Positions 1 through 9,746 are shown, counted from the stretch's first letter. The stretch is 64,000 bases of DNA from Bacteroidota bacterium (GCA_016709725.1 JADJMG010000006.1:248001-312000), one strand, 5' to 3'. The notes: a model not told the origin generated them from the sequence alone. Numbers and translations: made by a program.

Positions 1-362
1 TCGCGATTGTTTTTAACTGCGTTTTGTTGCGTCTGGTATTTTTTAATTAACGCTTGTGAATCTTTAATCGAATTTTTCTTAGCCTTGATTTGGTCATCAA
101 TAGCTTTTACTTCTTCCGCATAATTGTTGATTCGCGTTTGTAAACCTGCAATCTCATCTTCCAAATCACTCACCTCCATCGGTAACTCACCGCGAGTGAT
201 GCGAATGCGATCAACCTGACTGTCGATTAATTGTAATTGATACAATGCACGAAGCTTGTCTTCGATGGTGTTATCACCTTTGTCAATGTGTCGAACTATG
301 GGCGTAGGCTTTTTGGGAGCTTCAGCAACTGGTACTTCTTCTTTTATTTTTTTAGCAGCCAT
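1..362 (-). CDS. C4-type zinc ribbon domain protein (DUF164-like), N-terminal part
   Basis: The reading frame is open from the ATG at 362 to the window edge, so only about the first 120 residues are seen. The start MAAKKIKEEVPVAEAPKK is charged and low in complexity. It is followed by a long heptad-rich, Lys/Glu/Gln-rich stretch typical of a coiled coil (roughly residues 35-120). In Bacteroidota this N-terminal pattern directly downstream of a Nif3-like gene is usual for the zinc-ribbon coiled-coil family (DUF164). The diagnostic CxxC pairs would lie in the C-terminal part outside the window, so the family name rests on context and the coiled coil. The gene starts 2 nt after the Nif3 stop, which suggests one transcript and translational coupling. 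Function unknown; a nucleic-acid-associated role is often proposed. Confidence 0.7.
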   Translation of the reverse strand, partial: MAAKKIKEEVPVAEAPKKPTPIVRHIDKGDNTIEDKLRALYQLQLIDSQVDRIRITRGELPMEVSDLEDEIAGLQTRINNYAEEVKAIDDQIKAKKNSIKDSQALIKKYQTQQNAVKNNR

Positions 363-364
363 TT

Positions 365-1462
365 TTAGTGGTAGTAAATTGGATTGGTGTTTGTCTCCGT
401 GAATAGGACGGCAAAGGTAGTGAATTTTTCCCTTAGGTAATCACCAATTAGGTTGATTGTAAATTGCTCAGTTTCAAAGTGTCCAATGTCTGCGATGATG
501 ATTTTGTCTTCAGCATCAAAGAACTGATGGTATTTGAAGTCGGCAGAGAGGAATAGATCCGCTTTGGCTTTTTTGGCTTCATTGAGCAAGAAACTCCCTG
601 ATCCTCCGCAAACTGCAACGGTTTTAATCTCTTTCTTGATAATGGCTGTATGTCGAATTACTTTAGCATTCATTCGGTCTTTGATTAAATCCAAAAAAGC
701 TCCTGTTTGCATGGGTTTTTCCAGCTCGCCTACCATACCCGCACCGATGTGAGCATGTAGATTTGTCAAAGAGTAGATATCGTAGGCTACCTCTTCATAC
801 GGATGAGCCCCCTTCAAAGCCGAAATAATCTCCATTTCTTTCCAGCTTGGAAAAATGACTTCAATGCGTTCTTCTTTTTCCAAATGCCGCTCTCCTTTTT
901 GACCAACATAAGGGGTACTTGCTGCATTACCCTTGAAACTTCCATCTCCCGATACACTAAAGCTACATTCACTGTAATTTCCAATTTGCCCAGCACCTGC
1001 ATTGAAAATTGCATTTTTTATCGCTCTTGCCGAGGCTAATGGTGCAAAGGTGACCAGCTTTTTTAACTGATTTCCCATGGGTGCCAAGATGCGTGTTTTT
1101 TGTATGCCCAATTGCTCACAAATTTTAGCATTTACGCCTTGAGCTACATTATCCAAATTGGTGTGAATAGCGTAAATAGCGATGTTATTTTGTATGGCTT
1201 TGATGATGACACGCTCAATATAAGTGCTGCCCGTAATTTTTTTTAATCCTGAAAAAACAATGGGATGATGAGCAATTACCAAATTACATTTTCTTCGAAT
1301 GGCTTCGTCAATGACCGATTCAGTAGAGTCTAAACAAATTAATGCAGCCTGAATTTGCATGGATGGATCTCCAGTAATCAATCCTGAATTATCGTACGAT
1401 TCCTGCAAACGCAGTGGGGCTAAGCGCTCTAATTCTTGAATAATGTCTTTAAGTGGAAGCAT
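365..1462 (-). CDS. Nif3-like dinuclear metal centre hexameric protein
   Basis: Protein of about 365 residues in the Nif3/YqfO (DUF34) family. The N-terminal half carries the metal-ligand motif AHHP and the C-terminal half carries DIGHFE, which together bind the two-metal centre. The middle (about residues 125-240) is the PII-like YqfO insertion found in the long members, ending in GAHPYEEVAYDIY. I chose the ATG at 1462 (MLPLKDIIQELE) because the only upstream in-frame start is a TTG at 1483 that falls inside the -7 box. The biochemical role is unsettled (metal-dependent hydrolase suspected). It shares a 60-bp divergent promoter region with lpxK and is followed after 2 nt by the zinc-ribbon gene. 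Confidence 0.92.
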   Translation of the reverse strand: MLPLKDIIQELERLAPLRLQESYDNSGLITGDPSMQIQAALICLDSTESVIDEAIRRKCNLVIAHHPIVFSGLKKITGSTYIERVIIKAIQNNIAIYAIHTNLDNVAQGVNAKICEQLGIQKTRILAPMGNQLKKLVTFAPLASARAIKNAIFNAGAGQIGNYSECSFSVSGDGSFKGNAASTPYVGQKGERHLEKEERIEVIFPSWKEMEIISALKGAHPYEEVAYDIYSLTNLHAHIGAGMVGELEKPMQTGAFLDLIKDRMNAKVIRHTAIIKKEIKTVAVCGGSGSFLLNEAKKAKADLFLSADFKYHQFFDAEDKIIIADIGHFETEQFTINLIGDYLREKFTTFAVLFTETNTNPIYYH

Positions 1463-1480
1463 TTTGGCTGTATAAGGAGT

Positions 1481-1488
1481 CAAATTTA
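1481..1488 (-). promoter_or_regulatory. Bacteroidota -7 promoter box for the Nif3-like gene
   Basis: On the minus strand the sequence reads TAAATTTG, an exact match to the Bacteroidota consensus TAnnTTTG, 18 nt before the ATG at 1462. No convincing -33 TTTG at the usual spacing was found. It lies only 22 bp from the lpxK box on the other strand. Confidence 0.6.
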
Positions 1489-1510
1489 CACAATGAGTTG
1501 GGATTATGAT

Positions 1511-1518
1511 TAATTTTG
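1511..1518 (+). promoter_or_regulatory. Bacteroidota -7 promoter box for lpxK
   Basis: TAATTTTG matches TAnnTTTG exactly and ends 4 nt before the lpxK ATG at 1523. Transcription would begin at or next to the start codon, predicting a leaderless mRNA. Confidence 0.6.
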
Positions 1519-1522
1519 ACCC

Positions 1523-2605
1523 ATGCGAATGCTCTTGCTTCCCTTCAGTTGGATCTATGGAATGATCATTCGTATTCGTAACTGGGCTTTCGACGTTGGT
1601 TGTTTAAAATCTACCTCTTTTAACGTTCCCATTATCAATATTGGCAATTTATCGGTGGGTGGAACGGGTAAATCTCCGATGGGATTGTACCTCGCTAAAT
1701 TACTTTCAAGTAAGTATAAAGTCGCCATTTTAAGTCGAGGTTATGGACGCGTTACTAAAGGTTTTATATGGGTTACTCCAAAGAGTACCGCTCGTGAAGT
1801 GGGCGACGAACCCTTGCAATATTTTCTTTCTGGACTTCCTTTGATGGTTGCTGTATGTGAAAAGAGAGTAGACGGTGTGAATGAATTACTGAAGAGTAAA
1901 AATCCACCCGAGGTAATTATTTTGGATGATGCTTTCCAACATCGATATATTAAACCCGGATTTAACATCCTTTTAAGCGACATGAGTCAACCTTTTTATG
2001 ATGATTTTATGTTGCCAGCTGGAAATTTGCGAGAGCCAAAAAGTGGGAGTAGGAGGGCAGATGCTATTGTTTTTACCAAGTGTAATACATCACTAGGTAA
2101 AACAGCGCAAGACGATGTAGAAGCAAGAGTTAAATTGACTTCAACCCAAAGTCTACACTTTTCGTATATCCATTACCGTGAGGAGTTGTTAGGGATGGAT
2201 GGATCTTCACTGCAGATTGAATCCATGAAATCAAAAAGCGTATTTCTCTTTTGTGGCATTGCAAACCCATCTCCCCTAAAACAGTTTGTAGAGGAAAATT
2301 GTGATCAATTAAAAACCAAGTTTTTCCCCGACCATCATGATTTTTCGGTAGCAGATGCCATTCAACTGAAAAGTGAATTTTTAAAGTTCGCAAAAACCGC
2401 TGACCAAGCCCATATTTTAGTCACTACACGTAAAGATCAAATGCGTTTAATGAATAAGGAAATTCAGTACCATCTAAAGGAATTACCTCTTTATGTCGTT
2501 GATATAGAAGTTCAGTTTTTGCCAACTACAAAAAGTAAATTTGATGAATTGGTCTTGAATTTTGTTTCAAAGACTTCTGAAAATAGAGATTCTAAACATT
2601 TGTAG
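1523..2605 (+). CDS. lpxK: Tetraacyldisaccharide 4'-kinase
   Basis: Phosphorylates the 4' position of the lipid A precursor (tetraacyldisaccharide 1-phosphate to lipid IVA) at the cytoplasmic face of the inner membrane. The 360-residue length is normal for the family. The N-terminus is a hydrophobic anchor (MRMLLLPFSWIYGMIIRI). The P-loop GNLSVGGTGKS is at residues 41-51, followed by LSRGYGR near 70-76 and a conserved DDAFQHR segment (about 138-144), all hallmark LpxK motifs. The start at 1523 has a second in-frame ATG two codons later; either is possible because a -7 box lies just upstream. No other lipid A genes are adjacent. Its presence implies a lipid A-containing outer membrane. Confidence 0.95.
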   Translation: MRMLLLPFSWIYGMIIRIRNWAFDVGCLKSTSFNVPIINIGNLSVGGTGKSPMGLYLAKLLSSKYKVAILSRGYGRVTKGFIWVTPKSTAREVGDEPLQYFLSGLPLMVAVCEKRVDGVNELLKSKNPPEVIILDDAFQHRYIKPGFNILLSDMSQPFYDDFMLPAGNLREPKSGSRRADAIVFTKCNTSLGKTAQDDVEARVKLTSTQSLHFSYIHYREELLGMDGSSLQIESMKSKSVFLFCGIANPSPLKQFVEENCDQLKTKFFPDHHDFSVADAIQLKSEFLKFAKTADQAHILVTTRKDQMRLMNKEIQYHLKELPLYVVDIEVQFLPTTKSKFDELVLNFVSKTSENRDSKHL

Positions 2606-2660
2606 TGTAATAAATCGAGAATTGTACATTCCAATGATTGAATTCATAGTTATTAATTTT

Positions 2661-2668
2661 ATCTTAGC
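2661..2668 (+). promoter_or_regulatory. Possible -7 box for the choice-of-anchor-B gene
   Basis: TATCTTAG differs from TAnnTTTG at one position and lies 18 nt before the ATG at 2687. Weak support. Confidence 0.3.
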
Positions 2669-2686
2669 CTTCACATAACCAAAACC

Positions 2687-4117
2687 ATGAAACAACTTAT
2701 TACAAAAATTACCATTCTATTTATTATTGTACTTTCCTCTTCCATTGAGACGAAAGCTCAAGGACCTTACACCTCGCAAAACATTAATCTTCTTTCCGTT
2801 TGGGACAATTTAAGCGTTCCTGCAGAGCCAGGATATGGCATCCGCTATAACGGAATTTGGGGATGGGATGATGGTTTGGGTCATGAATATGCCCTTATCG
2901 GAGCTACTAATGGAGTTTATTTTATCGACATCACCAATCCTACTCTTCCAGTGGAAGTGGATTTTGTGCCCGGCCGACGTGATTCGTGCATTTGGAGAGA
3001 AATTAAGACTTACGATCACTATGCGTACCTGGTTTCTGACGATGGATCGCCCAATAGTTTTCAAATTGTGGATTTGCAATACCTTCCCGATTCTGTAGGT
3101 GTGGTCTATGATGGGACCTCCATCTTCGAAAGATCACATACTATTTTCGTGGATGGAGATAAACTGTATACAGGTACAGTGAAAGGTGGTCAGTTTTCAA
3201 GTACAGCTGCGTTGGCTGTATTCAGTTTGAGTAATCCGGTACAACCTACTTTGCTAAGGAAGTTAAATACCGATTTCCCAAGTCTTCTAAATAGCAATCA
3301 AGTACATGATATGTATGTGCAAAATGATACCGTTTATGCTTCTTGCGGTTATGATGGATTATTCCTTTTTAAATATAATACAGTGGCGAATAATTTTACC
3401 CTGTTAGGATCACTTACAACATACCCATCTCAAGGTTATAATCATAGCAGCGCATTGACAGAAGACGGATCTACGTTGGTGTTTATGGATGAAGTTCCGA
3501 ATGGTCTACCTGTAAAAGTGTTGGATGTTTCTGATTTTTCTAACCTAACGATGAAATCTACATTCAGTAGTAATGTGGGTCCAACCCCTCACAATCCCTT
3601 TATGGTTGGCACGACTTGTTACATTGCTTACTATCAAGATGGATTGCAAGTGTACGATGTAAGTACACCTACCGCGCCAGTTCGTATTGGTTATTTCGAT
3701 ACTCATAATCAAACTGCCTTCGGTGGACCCTATCCATCACCTGCTTACCAAGGAGCATGGGGCGCTTATCCTTATTTTCCAAGCGGTCGTGTGATTGTTT
3801 CCGACATGCAAAATGGATTGTTTGTACTAGATCCAACACCCATGTTTACCGCTATTAATGAAATTAATAATACGAACTCATTCTCGCTATTTCCAAACCC
3901 ATCTGCAGAAAATCAATTGGTAAATATTACATTAAATCAATCTCCAACCGAAAAAGTTAGACTTGAATTAACCGACCTTCATGGAAAAGTATTGATGACA
4001 GAATTAAAGGCAGACAAGAATTTTAGTTTTTCTACAAAAGGAATGTCTTCCGGTTTATATTTCGTTTCCATTATCGCTCAAGAAGGACGCAGCGTAAAAA
4101 AATTGGTGATTAATTAA
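2687..4117 (+). CDS. Choice-of-anchor B family secreted protein, T9SS type A sorting domain
   Basis: 476-residue exported protein. Residues 1-24 form a signal peptide ending in TKAQ. The body contains repeated LVIP-like units (examples: VYFIDITNPTLPVEVDF and GLQVYDVSTPTAPVRIGYFD), which mark the choice-of-anchor B family, a predicted beta-propeller. The last about 75 residues (from FSLFPNPSAENQ) form a T9SS type A C-terminal sorting domain ending in VKKLVIN, so the protein should cross the outer membrane and be attached to or released from the surface. Function is unknown. It is convergent with the MutT-type gene, with a strong hairpin between them. Confidence 0.88.
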   Translation: MKQLITKITILFIIVLSSSIETKAQGPYTSQNINLLSVWDNLSVPAEPGYGIRYNGIWGWDDGLGHEYALIGATNGVYFIDITNPTLPVEVDFVPGRRDSCIWREIKTYDHYAYLVSDDGSPNSFQIVDLQYLPDSVGVVYDGTSIFERSHTIFVDGDKLYTGTVKGGQFSSTAALAVFSLSNPVQPTLLRKLNTDFPSLLNSNQVHDMYVQNDTVYASCGYDGLFLFKYNTVANNFTLLGSLTTYPSQGYNHSSALTEDGSTLVFMDEVPNGLPVKVLDVSDFSNLTMKSTFSSNVGPTPHNPFMVGTTCYIAYYQDGLQVYDVSTPTAPVRIGYFDTHNQTAFGGPYPSPAYQGAWGAYPYFPSGRVIVSDMQNGLFVLDPTPMFTAINEINNTNSFSLFPNPSAENQLVNITLNQSPTEKVRLELTDLHGKVLMTELKADKNFSFSTKGMSSGLYFVSIIAQEGRSVKKLVIN

Positions 4118-4135
4118 TCCAGATAAATAATATTT

Positions 4136-4177
4136 AAAATCAAAAGCCTAGGGTTGAAACCCTAGGCTTTTGATTTT
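4136..4177. terminator. Perfect 20-bp inverted repeat, likely bidirectional terminator
   Basis: The arms 4136-4155 and 4158-4177 are perfectly complementary across a 2-nt centre (core AAAGCCTAGGGTT). A third partial copy of the same core (CAACCCTAGGC) and a fourth degenerate one (GAAACCCTACG) follow to about 4215, each ending in a T run. The position between two convergent genes fits a two-way terminator. Confidence 0.8.
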
Positions 4178-4212
4178 CAACCCTAGGCTTTTTTATTGAA
4201 ACCCTACGTTTT

Positions 4213-4604
4213 TTATTTAATGGAAATCCGTCTTATAGCTTCCAAATCTCCTGGTGCTATTTTTAAATTATTCGTCTCCTTTTCATCTATCCATACTACT
4301 TCGTCATGGTCGGTTAAAACCAATTTACCTCCATCAATTAAAGCGCGAAAAAAGTGATCTCAATAGTTTGATCATTTTCTTGATATTGATATTCGAAAAG
4401 GTAATGAATGTCTTTTAACTCGAGGTTTAATTCTTCTTTTATTTCTCTAGCAATAGCAGTAAGTCCATCTTCTTCCTCTTCTATTTTACCGCCAGGAAAT
4501 TCCCAATAGCCAGCTAAGTTTTTACCCGCTTTTTTAAGAGCCATCAAGAATTTGTTTTCTTCATTGTAAATAATGGCAGCTACTACTTTGATGATTGAAG
4601 GCAT
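4213..4604 (-). CDS. NUDIX hydrolase, MutT/8-oxo-dGTP diphosphatase type (frameshifted)
   Basis: Likely (deoxy)nucleoside triphosphate pyrophosphohydrolase that sanitises the nucleotide pool. The start MPSIIKVVAAIIYNEE is typical of MutT. The Nudix box is seen from FPGGKIEEEEDG to AREIKEELNL (about residues 36-57). The first frame stops after ITFFAL at 4338, but the next frame continues with RALIDGGKLVLTDHDEVVW and ends at 4213, giving about 130 residues, the normal MutT length. One base missing in the A6 run at 4348-4353 (T6 on the coding strand) explains the break, so I treat it as a sequencing error. Convergent with the preceding secreted protein gene. Confidence 0.85.
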
Positions 4605-4640
4605 ATTAAATTATTGAATAAATGGGTAAGTTCATAAAAA

Positions 4641-4671
4641 TAAGAAAGGCTCCTAAAAGGAGCCTTTCTTA
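4641..4671 (-). terminator. Rho-independent terminator
   Basis: 14-bp perfect stem (TAAGAAAGGCTCCT and its complement) with an AAA loop, followed on the minus strand by TTTTTATG. It lies just after the stop of the T9SS protein gene at 4698, whose transcript it should end. Confidence 0.85.
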
Positions 4672-4697
4672 TGCAAGCAGTTTAAAGGTTTATACTA

Positions 4698-6075
4698 TTA
4701 ATTGGTTTTAACAATCTTTGATTGAGTAGTCTTGTTTCCTTGTTGAGCATTTACCATATAGATACCATTCGACAAATCTTGACCGAAAGTCATCATGCCA
4801 GCATGTGCATCATAAGTAAATGTATTCACAATACGACCAGCCATATCTGTAACATTTACATTGATAGTTTGGTCGTCTTCAAAACCACGTAACACTAAGT
4901 TAAATGACTCAGCAGAAGGATTAGGGAAAACAGAAGAGGTAATTCCATCAGCTAAACGAGTTGCATCAAATGCGCTAGGAGTATTTACTACACCAATAAC
5001 ACAAGGATCTCCATAGCAATAAGGAATACCATCCACGATAGCACGTACTCTAACTAAATAGAATTTGTTAGCTTGGATAGCTGGCGAAACGTCAGCTAAA
5101 CGGCACCAACGACTGCTAGAAACATGACTAAAGGTAATACCAGGAGCAGTAGTTTCTTCAAATTCGAATTGATATTCAGGATCTGTTAAGTAAGAAAGAA
5201 CCACTTCACTTTTTGATACTATCAGAAACAAGTAATCCTAAATTTCCACAAGCTGCAGCATTTAACTCAGGCTGACGAATAGAACGTAAAACCACACCTG
5301 GATTTGTGAATGAACATTGACCATTGTTGATACTTACCGTTAAGCTTACAGTTAATGTATCTAGAACAGCGCCTTGTTGTAAACCATCCATTAAAACACT
5401 AATGTTTTGAGAAGTAGCACCCGTTGACCAAGAATAAGTGCTAAATCCTGGATCAGTAGATAAATTTACAAATCCTGGATTGCAAACGGTAAGTGGGCTT
5501 AATGGAGTGATAACTGGTTGGAAACCTGCATCAAATACTTCAACATGGACAGTAGCACTAGTACCTGTACTGCAAGCACCAAAGCTATTTGTTACAGTTA
5601 AAGTGTAGTCGCCAGTTTGATTTACAGTGATGTTACGTGTAGTTGCACCAGTGCTCCACAAATAAGAACTGAAGAACTGTCCACCACTACCAAATAATGT
5701 AGCTGATTGTCCAGGACAAACATTTACAGGACTAGCTGGAAGAATACTTGCATTAGTTCCTGGGATTACTAAGAATGGTGTCCAAGCACTACGAACACGA
5801 ATTTGTACTCCATTTACAAAACCCCATACAGATACTCTGTAAAATCCAGTTTGGTTAATGAAAATAGATGAAGTAGTTGCTCCACCATTCCATTGATAAG
5901 TTAGAGGGCCATTTAATCCAGTAACCACAGCATCTAGCTTGGTACCTGCGCATACAATCGGTCCGGAAGGGACAATGGTGACACTTTGTGCTTTCACATC
6001 AGCTGAAAGAATAGTCACTGCCAGAAACACGCCTAATACGTACTTCCATACACCTTGAGTAATTTGTGTTGTCAT
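4698..6075 (-). CDS. T9SS type A sorting domain protein with PKD/Ig-like repeats (frameshifted)
   Basis: Secreted protein of about 459 residues. Residues 1-30 are a signal peptide (ending ADVKAQ). The middle has three related Ig/PKD-like units, each with a phrase such as TYQWNGGATTSSIFINQTG, SSYLWSTGATTRNITVNQTG or STYSWSTGATSQNI. This repeat is common in Bacteroidota adhesins and surface proteins. The last about 85 residues (VFPNPSAESFNLVL to the end) are a T9SS type A sorting domain. The frame breaks at the T5 run at 5210-5214: reading IK then SEVVLSYL needs one base fewer there. Probably a base-calling error. Function unknown, likely surface-exposed. Confidence 0.85.
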
Positions 6076-6125
6076 ATTTTAATTTAATTGTTTAAATAAG
6101 TTTTGGTCTAACGAGTGGTTATGAG

Positions 6126-6165
6126 CAAATGTACAATCTTATTAGTATTCCTTGCAAATGTATTT
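6126..6165 (-). promoter_or_regulatory. Tandem -7 boxes upstream of the T9SS cargo gene
   Basis: Minus-strand TACATTTG (exact TAnnTTTG) occurs twice, at 6133-6126 and 6165-6158. The upstream copy contains a TTTG 21 nt before the downstream box, so it could serve as its -33 element. The predicted leader is about 45-50 nt before the ATG at 6075. Confidence 0.55.
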
Positions 6166-6362
6166 ACCATGTATTTTAATTTTTTTTCCAACATGCTCTT
6201 AAATCAAGCTAATGAACACTTTTAGAGGGTGAAACACGTTTATTTTCAGTGAAAATCTAATATTTATTATCGCAATTTGAGTAAGTAAAAGAAGAGATTC
6301 TCCTTTTTCATAACATTGCACGGCGAATTACGTAGAAAAACAACATTTTCTTACCAAAACCA

Positions 6363-9300
6363 GTGAAATTCAGAATCCAGCATATAATCCTTCTCATGTT
6401 ATTCCTTTTTTCAGCTAAAAACGCTGATTGTCAAAGGTTTAACACCGTAAATTTTACGACTCAAGAAGGTCTTCCCGGAAATCACTTGAATTCAATTATT
6501 CAAGATAAAATTGGTCGTCTCTGGATTGGGACCATGAGTGGAGCCTGTCGCTTTGATGGTAAAACTTTTGTTCGATTTGATCAAGGAAATGTTTTGTTTA
6601 ATAATCCAGTGAAGTCCATCATGGAAGACCAGAGTGGAAATATCTGGCTGGGCACTATTCGCAAAGGATTGGTGAAGTACAGTGGAACTACATTTTCAAA
6701 TTTTTCGACGAATGATGGTTTGTTAAGCGATAATATAAATGCCCTCTGTCAAGACGAGAAAGGGAATATTTGGGTGGGGACATCTGAAGGAATTAGTCGA
6801 TTTGATGGAAAATCTTTTTATAATATTACACAGGTAAAAGGTCTTGTTAACAATAATGTTTTTGATCTGCTATCAGATAGTAAAGGTCGTGTTTGGGTCA
6901 CTACAATCGGTGGTGTAAGCATGTTTGATGGGGGGAAATTTACCAATTTGACTACTGAAAATGGATTGTTAAGCAATATTGTTTATTGTGTTAAGGAAGA
7001 TAAGCTTGGCAATATTTGGTTGGGAACTTATGAAGGTGTAAGTGTATGGGATGGTAAAAAGTTTACAAATTATACAAAAGAACATGGACTTCCTAACGAG
7101 CGTGTAGAGAGTATCATGATTGATCATTACGGAAACGCATGGGTGGGAACTTATGGTGGAGGTATTGCTAAATTTGTAAAAGGACATTTTGAATCGGTGC
7201 AGATGAGCGAAGGAATCAATTCAAATATCGTTAAATCTTTATGGGAAGATTGGGAAGGAAATTATTGGCTGGGTACTCTCAATGGCTTGTATAAGTACAA
7301 TGGAGATCGATTTGTTTCTTTTACAAATGCAGATGGTATTTCAAATAACAATGTACTATCTGTTTATCCTGATTCTAGCGGGGGAATTTGGTTTGGAACA
7401 TTAGCTGGTGGGGTGAACTATTTTAAGAATAATCATTTTACAAATTTTTCTACGAAGGATGGATTAAAAAGCAATACGATCTGGAGTATAAATGGAGATA
7501 AAGAAGGATCTATTTGGTTTGGTACAACCAATGGACCAGCTCGATTCAATCGTGTATCAGGTCGTATCGATTTGATGTATCCTCAACTGCAGTCATTTAT
7601 TATTTATGCTTTTTTACAAGATAAAAAACGAAATAATTATTTCGGTACTGATAAAGGGATTTATAAATTCACTCCCGATGGAAGATTGTTTCAGATTGGC
7701 GTAAACGAAGGATTGTCAAATGACAAAGTCCGCGTATTATATGAAGATATTCATGGAGTAGTTTGGGTGGGAACGCTAAAAGGACTTTTTTCATTGGATG
7801 AAAATCGTGCAAAAAGTTTTGATGAATCCAATCGTTTGCCAAAATCTCCAATCACCTCGATCATCAATGATAGTTATGGAAATTTGGTGGTGAGTACTTA
7901 TGAGTTTGGTGTGATCCGATATAATTCAGGGAAACAGTCGAATCCGATTTCAATTTTGAACATGAAAAGCGGATTGAATAATGAAAAGATATTATTCAAT
8001 TTCATCGACAGTAAAAATAAATTGTGGTTAGGAACATCGGAAGGGTTGGATGTGATTAATTGGAAGAAATATATTGAGGACGGAAATCTTAGTTTAAGTC
8101 ACTATGATAAGAGTAATGGCTTCTTAGGAGTAGAAAGTAATGCAGCTTGTGAAGATAAAGCAGGAAATATTTGGTTTGCAACCGTGAATGGAGCGATCCG
8201 TTACAATCCAGAAGCAGGAGACCTACCCAGTGCTATGCCTTTTGTTTCGATTAGTAATGTTCAATTGTTTTTGGAAAACACAAATTGGAAGAAGAAAAAA
8301 TTTAAAGTCAATCCCCAAAATGGACTTCCTGAAGAGTTAGTCTTACCACATAATAGTAATCACTTAAGTTTTGTTTGCAATGGAATTTATTTGACAGCAC
8401 CTGAAGAAGTACGTTATCGCTATTTCTTAGAAGGAAGTGATGAGGGCTGGTCACCACCCACTAAAAATGTAATTTCTAGTTACTCGAATATTCCGCCTGG
8501 CTCCTATATTTTTAAAGTGCAAGCAAGTGCAAATGGAAAGGAGTGGAGTATACCCGTAACATACAGTTTTACGATCCTTCCACCCGTATGGAAAACACCA
8601 TTCTTTTATTTGCTTTACGTTGTTGTTGGTGCAGGATCAGTGATGTTGGCTTATCGTGTGAGAACACGTTCGCTTCGTAAGAGTCAAGATTTGCTTAAAC
8701 GTAAAGTAGAGTCGCGAACGCGTGAGTTACAAGCGAAGAATCTGGAGTTAGCAAAATTATCGCTGGTGGCCTCCGAAACCGATAATGCAGTTATGATTTT
8801 TGATGAACATATGGAATTGGAATGGGTGAATACCGGTTATACAAAAATGACAGGCTTTTTGTTAGACGAAACACGACGAATAAAGGGGGGTACATTAAAA
8901 GATTTAACCACCAATACGGATGTGCTTTTTCATTTGGATGATTGTATCCGATTAAGACGATCTTTTATTTATGAATCGGAAATCTCTCATAAGAACGGAC
9001 AACTCCGTTGGGCTTCATCAACTCTAACTCCGATCTTGAATGATCGTGGTCAATTGAAGAATATTGTAGTTATCGATACTGATATCACTTTGCGTAAACA
9101 CATGGAAGAGCAAATTCGTGCCGCCCTCGAGGAAAAAGGGTTATTGTTGCGTGAAATACATCATCGTGTAAAGAATAATTTGCAGATTATTATTAGCCTT
9201 TTCAACCTTCAAACAAGTTATGTTACTGATCACAATGCTTACAAAGCCCTGAAGGAAGGTCAAGATCGTATCAAAAGTATGGCTTTAATTCATGAGCGTT

Positions 9301-9746
9301 TTTATCAGTCTGATGGACTTTCAAAAATTGATTTCGATGATTATATCCGACGGCTGTCGGAAAATTTAATGCGCTCTTTTAAAATTTCTAATGAAAAGAT
9401 TTCTTTGAATATTCATGCAGAGAAAATATCTTTGGATATCGACACCGCCGTCCCTTGCGGTTTAGTGATAAATGAAATCGTATCTAATTCATTGAAACAT
9501 GCGTTTAACCAATCAACGCATGGAGAGATCAATATTGAACTCAATCAAACTGAAACCGATCGTTTTCGCCTAGTAATCAGCGATAACGGAGTAGGAATGG
9601 AGGAAGGGTTCTCAGTGGATTCTTCCGATTCTTTAGGGATCCAATTGATTCAAGCACTTACGGACCAGTTGGAAGGTAAAATGGAAATAGAAACGGCACC
9701 TGGACAAGGTGTGAAATATATTATTAATTTTAGACGCATTAGTTAA
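6363..9746 (+). CDS. Sensor histidine kinase with two-component regulator propeller, PAS and HisKA_2 domains
   Basis: 1127-residue membrane sensor. It starts with GTG at 6363, which gives a complete signal peptide (1-24, ending NADCQ). Residues about 30-610 are Reg_prop repeats of the form GNIWLGT..G.S.FDGK.F, predicted to build periplasmic seven-bladed propellers. A Y_Y_Y domain follows (about 680-755), then one membrane helix (FFYLLYVVVGAGSVMLAYRV, about 760-780). The cytoplasmic part has a coiled coil, a PAS domain (about 810-920), a HisKA_2 phosphoacceptor segment (LLREIHHRVKNNLQIIISL; first His at residue 933) and an HATPase_c domain (DNGVGMEEGF) to the end. The response regulator follows after 14 nt. 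Such long propeller sensors often respond to glycans, but the ligand here is unknown. Confidence 0.93.
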   Translation: MKFRIQHIILLMLFLFSAKNADCQRFNTVNFTTQEGLPGNHLNSIIQDKIGRLWIGTMSGACRFDGKTFVRFDQGNVLFNNPVKSIMEDQSGNIWLGTIRKGLVKYSGTTFSNFSTNDGLLSDNINALCQDEKGNIWVGTSEGISRFDGKSFYNITQVKGLVNNNVFDLLSDSKGRVWVTTIGGVSMFDGGKFTNLTTENGLLSNIVYCVKEDKLGNIWLGTYEGVSVWDGKKFTNYTKEHGLPNERVESIMIDHYGNAWVGTYGGGIAKFVKGHFESVQMSEGINSNIVKSLWEDWEGNYWLGTLNGLYKYNGDRFVSFTNADGISNNNVLSVYPDSSGGIWFGTLAGGVNYFKNNHFTNFSTKDGLKSNTIWSINGDKEGSIWFGTTNGPARFNRVSGRIDLMYPQLQSFIIYAFLQDKKRNNYFGTDKGIYKFTPDGRLFQIGVNEGLSNDKVRVLYEDIHGVVWVGTLKGLFSLDENRAKSFDESNRLPKSPITSIINDSYGNLVVSTYEFGVIRYNSGKQSNPISILNMKSGLNNEKILFNFIDSKNKLWLGTSEGLDVINWKKYIEDGNLSLSHYDKSNGFLGVESNAACEDKAGNIWFATVNGAIRYNPEAGDLPSAMPFVSISNVQLFLENTNWKKKKFKVNPQNGLPEELVLPHNSNHLSFVCNGIYLTAPEEVRYRYFLEGSDEGWSPPTKNVISSYSNIPPGSYIFKVQASANGKEWSIPVTYSFTILPPVWKTPFFYLLYVVVGAGSVMLAYRVRTRSLRKSQDLLKRKVESRTRELQAKNLELAKLSLVASETDNAVMIFDEHMELEWVNTGYTKMTGFLLDETRRIKGGTLKDLTTNTDVLFHLDDCIRLRRSFIYESEISHKNGQLRWASSTLTPILNDRGQLKNIVVIDTDITLRKHMEEQIRAALEEKGLLLREIHHRVKNNLQIIISLFNLQTSYVTDHNAYKALKEGQDRIKSMALIHERFYQSDGLSKIDFDDYIRRLSENLMRSFKISNEKISLNIHAEKISLDIDTAVPCGLVINEIVSNSLKHAFNQSTHGEINIELNQTETDRFRLVISDNGVGMEEGFSVDSSDSLGIQLIQALTDQLEGKMEIETAPGQGVKYIINFRRIS

